This document shows positions 1 to 9,300 of a stretch of DNA of 64,000 nucleotides, piece by piece. Location of the stretch: assembly GCA_963281255.1 (NCBI GenBank), contig OY725489.1, positions 1,984,001 through 2,048,000 on the forward strand. Reading direction: 5' to 3'. Within the stretch, counting starts at the first letter, position 1. Each line of letters begins with the position of its first letter. Under the pieces are notes generated by a model. The model saw only the letters and a program-made list of their open reading frames with translations. It made no database searches and had not been told where the DNA came from. This stretch comes from Aphrocallistes beatrix (taxonomy: Eukaryota > Porifera > Hexactinellida > Sceptrulophora > Aphrocallistidae). The translations under genes were made by a program, and so were the position numbers.

Positions 1-111
1 CTTCCATTTTATAGTCGCCTCTTGTCTAATTTGAACTTCTCGTTTCAAAAACTGGATTTCTTTGTCTTTCACTGTTAACTGATTTTCTAGCATTTCGAGT
101 TTTAATTCCAT
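1..111 (-). CDS. N-terminal end of a coiled-coil ORF running off the window
   Basis: An open frame starts at an ATG (complement of 109-111) and continues without a stop off the left edge, giving 37 codons. The peptide is rich in E, K, L and Q with leucines at heptad-like spacing (for example LEMLENQL then FLKREV), so it looks like the start of a coiled coil. It was not recognised as any named family. It sits directly beside mobile elements and could itself be a transposon accessory protein. Only its first residues are visible, so no function is proposed. Confidence 0.4.
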   Translation of the reverse strand, partial: MELKLEMLENQLTVKDKEIQFLKREVQIRQEATIKWK

Positions 112-179
112 GTTTAGAGTTTAGAGACGAATATTGTCAATTTTAATGTTAGAGACGAATATTGTCAATTTTAAATTTT

Positions 180-347
180 TTTTGATGCGTAATGATGACG
201 TCATAACAGAGTGATGAGTCATCATATTTGGATAAGAGTTGTATCAGATGTGAGGCATATTAATATACATCCTTACTATTAAAACTCGATTAATGTTTGT
301 ATATATCTTTACTATTAAAACTCGATTAATGTATATTTATTTATTTA
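180..347 (-). repeat. Family A (Helitron-like) fragments
   Basis: Contains the reverse complement of the TGACGTCA-bearing core of family A, followed by two near-tandem copies (from about 269 and 303) of the 5' terminus TCCTTACTATTAAAACTCG, each preceded by A. See the finding on family A. Confidence 0.6.
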
Positions 348-513
348 GACTCCGCTTAATAGAGTCACTGTTTAATCGGGTCACTATTGGTAAGACCTGA
401 ATAGCTCTCACACATAGAAGCTAATACAATATATTTTCGGTTAATAGGGTTCTCCGCTTAATCGGGGCAAAATGTCTTCTGACCGATGTGACTCTATTAA
501 GCGGAGTCGACTG
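348..513 (+). mobile_element. Family B pogo-like MITE, 5'-truncated copy
   Basis: Runs from ACTCCGCTTAAT to the perfect terminal sequence GCGGAGTCGACTG followed by TA. It matches the four full-length 187-188 bp copies elsewhere in the window but lacks the first few bases. The termini are inverted repeats and the target is TA, as in the pogo/Tigger group. No coding capacity. Confidence 0.8.
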
Positions 514-529
514 TATATATGTCACGGTG

Positions 530-1015
530 AAACTCTGGGGGAATTTTAAATTCCCCCTAGTGGAAATTAAAATTGGAGTTTCCATTGGGGGGAATTTCAA
601 TTGGAGTTTCCACTGGAGGAATTTAAAATTCACCTGGAGAAAAATGAAATTCGAATTTACCCCGGGGGAATTTAAATTCCTCAAAATAAGAGAGCACATT
701 TATGAGAAATAAAATGAATATAATAAGACTGAGTGAAATGGAGGGAGTAATATTAAAATACATAAAGTAAACTTGAAAACTCCTGTAATATTAATGATAT
801 GGAGGAAGATAGATTTTTTAGTACAAAATATAGTTGGGTTAGCACTACTAGTGACATAAAAAATCTATCTTCCTCCATATCATTAATATTACAGGAGTTT
901 TCATTTTTCTCCAGGTGAATTTTAAATTCCTCCAGTGGAAACTCCAATTGAAATTTTTCCCAATGGGAACTCCAATTTTAAATTCCACTAGGGGAATTTA
1001 AAATTCCCCCAGATT
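530..1015. repeat. Nested foldback element
   Basis: An inner perfect inverted repeat of about 45 bp per arm (from about 774 and ending about 901, arms containing ATGATATGGAGGAAGATAG) sits inside outer arms built of degenerate direct repeats of the type GTGGAAACTCCAATTG and GGGGAATTTAAAATTCCCC (left about 536-650, right about 905-1012). The DNA could fold into a long hairpin. No protein-coding signal. Confidence 0.65.
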
Positions 1016-1042
1016 TTAAATTTCCCTGTAACATATATATAT

Positions 1043-1357
1043 CTCTGTAACGAATTGATTGAAGAAACTGCCAGGCACAGAAAGCTGATTTTTGGCATGT
1101 GGGAGTCTTTTGGCTATGGCTCCAGTAAGTTATGAGCTCAGCACTTTGTTATGACGTCATCATTACGCATCAAAATTTTAAAAATTGGCCAATTTGGTGA
1201 TTTTACCAGTGATATCGATTTTAACACTAAGGCAAACATATTTAGGGATGTTATCTCCCTTATAATTAACCAATGTGACCCCAGGCGACCGAAGGGAGCC
1301 TCTGGCGGTCACAAAGTGTCCGCCAGCCGCGCAGCGCAAGCGAGCGAAGCTCGCTTG
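1043..1357 (+). mobile_element. Family A element, internally deleted copy
   Basis: Begins TCTGTAACGAATTGATTG and ends CGAAGCTCGCTTG, with the GC-rich 3' end carrying the hairpin GCGG-TCAC/GTGTCCGC. Most of the middle seen in the full copies at 15,270 and 30,511 is missing. Confidence 0.65.
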
Positions 1358-1940
1358 TATTCTATAAAAATTTCAGCCTTCTATCACCTAAAATGACTGA
1401 GTTATAGTCGAAAAACTGAAATTTCTAATTATAAAAAGGTGACAATGACGTCATAATTCCATGATGTGTCGACATTTTCGTCTAAACTCAGTATATCTGT
1501 AACGATTTTTGACATGTGGGAGTCTTTTGGCTATGGCTCCAGTAAGTTCTGACCTCAGACGATAATGTCGACACATGGAATTATGACGTCATTGTCAGAT
1601 TTTATAATTTTTAATTTAGTTTTTCGACTATAACTCTGCCTGGTGATAGAAGGCTGAAATTTTAATAGACTATGTATATTAATATATCTCAAAATTGATG
1701 CAACTCTCAAAAATGATGACTCATCACTTTTATGACGTCATCATTACCCATCAAAAATTTGAAATTTTGACTCTTCTTTTGTGATTTTCGAGTGATTATA
1801 ACAGTAAGTCGGACGTGCAAGTATTTAAAGATGTTATCACCTTATTATTAATCAATGTGAGCCCAGGCGCCCAAAGTGCTCCTCAGCCGGACACTGTGTC
1901 CGCCAGCTGCTCAGCGCAAGCAAGCAATCCGCGCTTAAGC
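1358..1940. repeat. Family A fragments in both orientations, upstream of HAUS1
   Basis: About 1,361-1,494 is a reverse-oriented fragment and about 1,495-1,937 a forward copy ending in the GC-rich tail. The forward copy ends roughly 90 bases before the HAUS1 start codon, so the promoter or 5' untranslated region of HAUS1 lies in or against mobile DNA. Confidence 0.6.
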
Positions 1941-2027
1941 CTTAATAATTCGAGTTGTATTTTAATTTTTTTAAAAACTTATAAATTTTATTTTAGAAAT
2001 TTGAGTTTGATATTTGCAGTTAATGTC

Positions 2028-2846
2028 ATGGAGGAGTTCATTGTGTGTCATTGGCTGAAACAAATATATGGTGAAGACGTTCATCCTTTTGAAGTGAATA
2101 GCGACACTGTTAAAGTCCTAAAAGAATTATTCGATCAAAATAAGTGTAGTGAATCCGGGATGTCTATTATTCTGGCTAAGTTGGAGGAAATGAAGAGTGA
2201 ATTTGATACTGACGCATCCCAATTGTTACAAATACTCTCATCTCTTCACCTCACTCTTAATAAATTGCCCACTCATGTCAAGGAGCTATTGACCTACTTA
2301 GGCGAGCTATCTGTTACCCTGAAAGCAGGAAATCCGAATTTGTCTACTTCATATCTGTTGCTAAGTAAGCACATGATTCATATCAAGGATTCTGACATAG
2401 ATGTACCTATCCCGCTAGCTACCCTAAACGCAACAATAGATGCTAAGGTCTCGCAAATTGAGAGAGAGATACTTGTACTGAAGGATAAATCTGATCTCAT
2501 CAAGGAGAGCGTCGAGTTAGAGAAGGAAAATGTGCTTAAGAAGCAGTCAGATATCATTTTTCTACAGAAGAAGCGTAAGGAGTATGCGGAATCTAAGAAA
2601 GAAAGCGAAAAAAAGTTGCAGGAGTCCGAATTCAGAGAAGAAATATCTCATCCCAACATTTCTGTGTTCAGAGAGGAGATTAGCAGGCTGGAAGTTATTC
2701 GTTCAGAACTGCGCAAGAGGAAGCATTACTATAAGGCGCTTCCTCTTAATCATACCTTAGCTAAGGTCAAACTGGAAGAAGCTAAGTTGGAGCTGAAAAA
2801 GCTTAACCAAGAAATACTGATTAAACTGAATTTGAATGACCAGTAG
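2028..2846 (+). CDS. HAUS1: HAUS augmin-like complex subunit 1 homologue
   Basis: HAUS1 is a small coiled-coil subunit of the augmin complex, which recruits gamma-tubulin to existing spindle microtubules so that new ones branch from them. The frame encodes 272 residues, close to human HAUS1 (278). Recognition rests on the N-terminus (WLKQIYG followed by a segment with EVN and a T-x-x-x-L pattern), heptad-rich helices through the middle, and the C-terminus LAKVKLEEAKLELKKL, which resembles the conserved end of the family. The ATG at 2028 is preferred over one at 1815 because the residues before 2028 are a translation of the family A repeat. The sequence TTGCAG just before the ATG could be a splice acceptor for a 5' leader exon. 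The coding part has no intron. It is 540 bp upstream of the myosin gene on the same strand. Alternative: another augmin or centrosomal coiled-coil protein, less likely. Confidence 0.8.
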   Translation: MEEFIVCHWLKQIYGEDVHPFEVNSDTVKVLKELFDQNKCSESGMSIILAKLEEMKSEFDTDASQLLQILSSLHLTLNKLPTHVKELLTYLGELSVTLKAGNPNLSTSYLLLSKHMIHIKDSDIDVPIPLATLNATIDAKVSQIEREILVLKDKSDLIKESVELEKENVLKKQSDIIFLQKKRKEYAESKKESEKKLQESEFREEISHPNISVFREEISRLEVIRSELRKRKHYYKALPLNHTLAKVKLEEAKLELKKLNQEILIKLNLNDQ

Positions 2847-3385
2847 GAAATATAGTATGGCTATTTCCTTTGTTCTCTCCATTATTTTCATTAAATCATG
2901 CAATTGTTACAGAAAGTATACCTTATTTCATCTGATTTCCTTCACGATGATTATTCTGCGAGATAGAGTGATACAGAATTTGTTTGTCGCAATTTTATGC
3001 AACTTCGTGTAAACCTAACCACCCAATGCTATCGCTACAGGCTGGTTCATTTCCCACATACTTTTGCAACCTCATTGTAAAGTCTGCACGAGTTTTATGG
3101 TTGTAAGTAGTATTTCTACTAATTTGACTCTGTGATACATCTGTAGACTAACTAATTATCCTTGTAACTCGAAACTCATTGATTTATAGGCAATACATAC
3201 GTAGTTAGAAGTATTGAGTTGATTCATGTGAATTTTATGCTGAATAGATGCAAATTCATTCTGTAACATTGAAACTGACTCCATCTATTTGAACATATCT
3301 ACTTTGTATATAAACGGATTATTCCATCACACATTATATATTTGTTTTCGAAATTTGAATTGGAAATACCAATAGTTGTTAATTA
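2847..3385. other. Intergenic spacer between HAUS1 and the myosin
   Basis: AT-rich non-coding DNA with no repeat family recognised. It should hold the HAUS1 3' end and the promoter of the myosin gene. No clear TATA box or poly(A) signal could be assigned with confidence. Confidence 0.5.
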
Positions 3386-6300
3386 ATGTCCTCTGAAGAA
3401 GATCGTTACTCTCCTGAAGGCAGTGAAATAGACTCGCTACCTCATGATGAACGAATCAAGTCTATAAAACGTTTGAAGCATCAACAGATTACGCGATACC
3501 TGGAGTTGGAGCAAGAAGAGCTTAAGAAATCTACTCAGAACTTCAAATCTACCCAATCTAGACATCGCAACATAAAGTTGGACAGTTGCCATGTTCTTTT
3601 TGACGCTATAAACTCATTTGACGAAACTCTCGTAAAACGTCTCATTGTGGAGGAAGGGGTGGACGTGAATCTACAGAAGGCAGGTACGGGTACGACGTTA
3701 TTACACCAGTGCTGTATTGACGACAACATCTCATCGGCCAGACTACTCCTCGCACAGTTCGCTAGTCCTAATATCCAGGATAGCGACTTGTGGAGTCCCC
3801 TTCATGTTGCGAGTTTCTTAGGTAGACGCGAGCTGATCCAGCTCCTGATTCAATTCGACGCTGCTCCCGAGCTGTTGGATGTGGACGGCAACTTAGCAAT
3901 TGACTATGCGAATGGGGAAATCAAGCAATTGCTTCTAGCTTACATGCAGACCAAGGGGTACGATGAAAATAAAATGATTGCCATACGCACAGGTACGCGA
4001 AAGCAAATGCATACTGATGTACAGGCAATGATTGAACAATGTCAAGACTTGGACCGATATAATTCTCGTGGTGTTACTCTCCTACATGTAGCATCTGCTA
4101 ATGGGTACTATGAGAGTGCCAAACTACTAGTGAGGAACAACGCCAAAGTTAACATACAGGATGACAGAGGCAATACTCCTCTCCACTGTGCTTCGAAGTA
4201 CAATCATTCTAAGGTGACTAAGCTGCTCCTCAATAATAACGCCAACCCTCTTATGAAGAACTTCGACAGCGACCTAGCAACTGATCTGGCAGAGGAGGAC
4301 AGCCTTCGTGAGTTGCTTCAAGACTCTTGTCTCGCCTTCTCTGTCTCCTCCTCCGGCGTCGTCCATTCCAGTCTTCCTCTCTTCTCGTCTGAGCAGAGCG
4401 ACGCGGAGCTTCAAGGGGACAGTGAGCAGTTTGCCAACTCACTGCATGTAAGCAAGATGGTCATAGGAACCAGGATGAGCTACAGTAAACGAGAAGAACT
4501 ATTCGAGTACGAAACGATGTCAGACAAAGAGAGTTTCCTAACGAATGAGAATGAGAGCGAGAGGTCTCAGGCTGCCTGTGACAGAGTTGTTGCCAGGAAG
4601 TCTATGGCGCGCGCAGTGAAGCAGAAGCCTCAACTCCCTGAACAGTGTGGCTCGGACGACCTAGCCACACTTAGCAACATGTCTGAAAACATTGTGCTTG
4701 AGGAACTACGGCAGAGGTACGCTAAAGATCAGATATATACATATGTGGGAGATATCTTGATTGCGATCAACCCGTTCAAACTGCTACCCTACTACTCGCC
4801 TAAAGTAAGCAGGGAGTACTTCCAAATCCAGAGCCGGCAGTCAATCCCTCCTCACATATTCGCTGTAGCCGACCTCGTGTTCCAGGAGATGAAGGAGCAG
4901 AAGCACGCTCAGTGCTGTGTGATATCCGGCGAGTCCGGGGCTGGAAAAACAGAAACCAGCAAGTTCCTCGTGCAACATCTTCTCTCCAACACTCCCTGTC
5001 TCGAGTCCTCTCTCAATGTCAAAATCCAGCAGGCGTCTCCTCTCCTAGAAGCATTTGGAAACGCAGTCACAGTAATGAACGATAATAGCAGTCGGTTTGG
5101 AAAATATTTCGAAATAATTTTCAACGGAGAGGGAGCTGTGACCGGAGCGTTTTTCCGCGAGTACCTCCTCGAGAAGTCGAGAATAGTTTACCAGCCGAAG
5201 AGAGAGCGGAACTTCCACATATTCTACATGATGTATGCTGGCTTAACTGCGGAGGAGAAATCCCGGTTCAAACTATCCGATCCTTCACAGCACCGCAGTC
5301 TCACTGCGAATGGGATGAGACTGGATGGAGCTTTTGATGAAACTAGGAGGGCAGAATTTCAGGAGGTCAGAGACTGTCTGCAAGCTATTGGCTTCACAAA
5401 AGAAGATGAAAGCTCTCTACTCAACGCTTTGGCTGCGGTTCTGCACCTCTGCGATATCAGCTTCGAGCCTGAAGGAACTAACAAGGCAGCTAAGGTTACA
5501 AATACGTGTGTACTAGGGACAGCTTGCAGCCTGTTGGGAGTGGACAGCTCAGAGCTCGGAACTTCTCTAATAGAAGACACGCATGTAATCCACGGGGAGC
5601 AGACCATCAGGCAGAGAAATGTGCTTCAGGCCCAGGACTGTAGAGACGCGCTTGCTAAGGCACTCTATCAGCGAATGTTTGGATGGATAGTGAATAGCAT
5701 CAACCACTTGCTCTCTCCGCTCCAACAGCTGGAGAATAATCCAATAAAAATAGGAATTCTTGATATATTCGGATTCGAAAATTTCGAAAGAAATGGATTT
5801 GAACAAATGTGCATAAATCTCGCTAATGAGCAACTGCAGTATTATTTCAACGAGCACGTGTTCGAGTATGAAAAGAGTGAATGTCAGAAAGAAGGAGTGA
5901 ACACTGCTGCTATTAAATACACCAGTAACCGCCCCATACTGGACCTCTTCCTTGAGAAGCACAAAGGGATACTCGCCCAGATAGATGAGGAGTCCAAATT
6001 TAACACTTCAACTGATAAGTCCCTCGCACTTTCTCTACACCAAGGACATGAGAAAAATACTCGAGATATATATATTGCTCCTCGAGACCAGGGACCCACT
6101 TTCAGTGTTGTGCACTACGCTGGTATTGTGAAATACAATATCAATGGTTTCCTTGAGAAGAATAGAGATACTCTTGCGCAAGCCCTGCAGATGACAATGC
6201 GCACCAGTTCCAACCTCTTATTGAGGGATATGTTTGGGTCTAAACTGACACGTACTGGCTCTGTACAACCATCACTGAGACAGAAAAGTATGAGGAAGGG

Positions 6301-9300
6301 AGGGGAACAGTCTCCTTTTGCTTTCTTTAAAAAAAGACTCTCAAAGGAAATAAGAGCTAGTAAGCACCAGAAGAAACTGAAAGCTCCTGACACTAGGACC
6401 CGAGGACCTAATACAGTCGCTTTTCACTTTAGGAATTCTCTTCAGGAGCTCATGGACAAGATGTCTCAAGGAACTCCGCACTTTATTCGCTGTATCAAAC
6501 CAAACATACGGAAAGAACCGGATGCATTTAACCCCGACTTCATCCTCCAGCAGCTCCGCTACACAGGGGTGATGGAGACGACGAGGATACGCAGACAAGG
6601 CTACGCTACCCGCCTCACATTCAGCGAGTTCATTAAGCGCTATCCAGCTCTCAGAGCTACTTACTTGCCAGTTAAGAGCGGAGCTCCACACTCTGGAGAG
6701 GCAAGAACTATTCTGAATAAACTCCAGTTGAGAGACTGGGAGATCGGAAAGACTAAAATTTTTCTCAAGTACTACCATACGGAGCAGTTAGCTCAACAAG
6801 AGGAAAATGTTCTGAAGAAATATCTGATTTGTCAGAAAACGATCCGCGGCTTCATAGCTCGTTGTAAGTACGCTCGCCTCTGTGATCAGAAAGTGAGACA
6901 GATGGTAGTGGTGAGAGTTTTCTTAGAAACGATTCCTAACCAATTGCGTGATGTGAGTACTACGTTGGAATCCTTTTGTGCAGTTGATGTGGAGAAGGAA
7001 GTTTTGCGTCTAGAAGAAGAGAAGAGACTATGTGAAGAAGAAGAGAAGAGAATACGTGAAGAAGAAGAAGAGAAGAGACTATGTGAAGAAGAAAAGAAGA
7101 GAATACATGAAGAAGAAGAAGAGAAGAGATTACGTGAAGAAGAAGAAGAGAAGAGATTACGTGAGGAAGAAAAGGAAAAGAGATTACGTGAAGAAGAAGA
7201 AGAGAAGAGATTACGTGAGGAAGAAAAGGAAAAGAGATTACGTGAGGAGGAAAAAAAAGAAGAGAGAGAGAGATCTGCAAAAACAGAGAAAGAGACAAAG
7301 GGAGAGAAGTTAGAAACTATGGAAAATGAAGAGAAGAATCCATGTCAAAGTATATCTAGAACGCTATCTTATGCAGAAAAAGAAGTTATTCAGACCTTAC
7401 AACAAAAAATTTTCGCACAACAGAAGTTGCTACAGCAGTTGCTTAATCAAACTGCAGGAATTCCTAGTTCAATTGATACAGTGGCCATCAATGAATCTAC
7501 AGAAAACCAGTCGACTGCAGCTCAACTACAAGAAATTCAGGGTAAAATAGAAGAACTGCGACATGATAAAGTAGGAGAAAGTATGGACGATATCGAATTA
7601 AGCACAGAACCGCAGGAACCCGAGTTATCTGATACTGATAAGATGCTGTTAGAAATTGAAATAAAAATTAAAGAAATTGACAACTTCCCGCCGCACCCCG
7701 AACTTTCTCAACCAGAACCTGCATCTGTTCCTACGACAGAGCTAGTCCAACTTGATCAAGAGACATGCGAGCTAGCAGATCAACTGACAGAATTGGAGCG
7801 CCAAGAAGCGCTTGCTACAGGAAACTCTATCTCAACTCCCGAGACTTTTCACACTGATCCGCCCCTTCCCCCAGTCAGAACAACGCCTCTTCTTGACAAT
7901 TCAACTCTCTCTTTTGCTAGAGAAGATTCTAGGCTTCAGGCTTTAGATCAGAAATTGAATCTACTGCAAGAGAAAGAAGAACAGCTGAAGCAATTGGATT
8001 CAGCAGAATTTCTATTAGAGTTACCAGAATTAGGTAAAAACATGACTCAAGTGAAAATAAAACGAACACAGAGGAGCATTAAGATCAAGCGTGATCTCAA
8101 GGCTGTCAGGGATGAGCACCAGCGTTCTTTTTTAGAGAAACAGTATCAAGAAGTGAAAGCTGAACAAGCCATGAGGAGACAGCGGAATAGGGAGCAGCAA
8201 AGAAAAATACAGGAAAACCAGAACACTTTGCAGCAGAGAAGTAGGCAAGTTAATGATACCGAATTGGCTAAGGAAGCAAACTTTCTAAAAAAAAAAGGTG
8301 AGCTGATTGAGAAGAGACGCGAGATTAGCAAGAGACAGGAGGATGGGGAAGACATTGGCCATGTCCAGACCATCCTTAGTCAGAAAGACCACATCCTCAC
8401 ACAACTGCTCTCCCAATTGGAGCAAGAGAAGCGAAAGAGGTTGCAACAGGAACAGATAGAATTGAGTCAAATTAACAAGGAAAAGGAGCAACTCCATGAA
8501 GCTCTCAGGGAGGAGCAGGTGGTACGTCTTCAGGAAGAGAAATTACTCGAAAAGATAGAGAGATTGAAGGAATTGGAGGAAGAGGATAGGAAAGTGAGAC
8601 AAGCTGAAGAACACGAACTGATGAGGCAACTAACTACACCTCCTGGCTTGTTAGCTGCAATATCACCCGAACAGAATGAACCAACCGATCTGGAGAAACA
8701 ACTGCAAGTGCTGGAGCAGCAAGAGAAGATGTTAATAGAAACGGCTCCCTCTGTTCTGAATAAGAAGAAAGACCAAATGAAGTCAGTAGAGCAGCGCATA
8801 ATCCTGTTAGAACAGAAGGAGAAGGATCTGATACGACAGCTGGAAGGGAAAGCTGCGAGAGAGAATGAAGAGGCGAAACGAGTTCTTGAGAAGGAGAAGC
8901 TGCTACAACGACAAGAGCAGCTTCTGAAGAAGAAAGAGATGGAGGATGAAATGAAATCTCAGCAAGAAGAGCTAAAAAAGCAAGCTCGAGAGATGGAAGA
9001 GATGCAGCAGAGACTAGCAGTAATGGAAGAAGAAGCTAGTTCGAAGAAGAAGGAAATGATGGAGAGAGAAGTCCTTAGTAAACAGAAAGAAACAGAGGTC
9101 ATCCAGAGAGAAGAGGCTGTTCTAGTTAAGGAGGACGAGGTGAAGAAGTTGGAAGCGCAGTCTATTCAGAAAGAGCAGGCATTGAAAGAAAACGAGCAGT
9201 TAGTTAAGGAAATAACAGATAAACTCGAGGAAGAGAAAGAGACAAAGCAAGGAGAAGAAGAAAGAAGATATAAAGAACTTGAATCTAGAGAGATTAGTTT

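Noticed and set aside
1815-2027. N-terminal extension of HAUS1
   Set aside because: The extra residues translate the GC-rich tail of a family A element and do not resemble HAUS1.
6960-7313. Frames antisense to and shifted within the E/K-rich part of the myosin
   Set aside because: Low-complexity shadow frames of the repeat-encoded helix.
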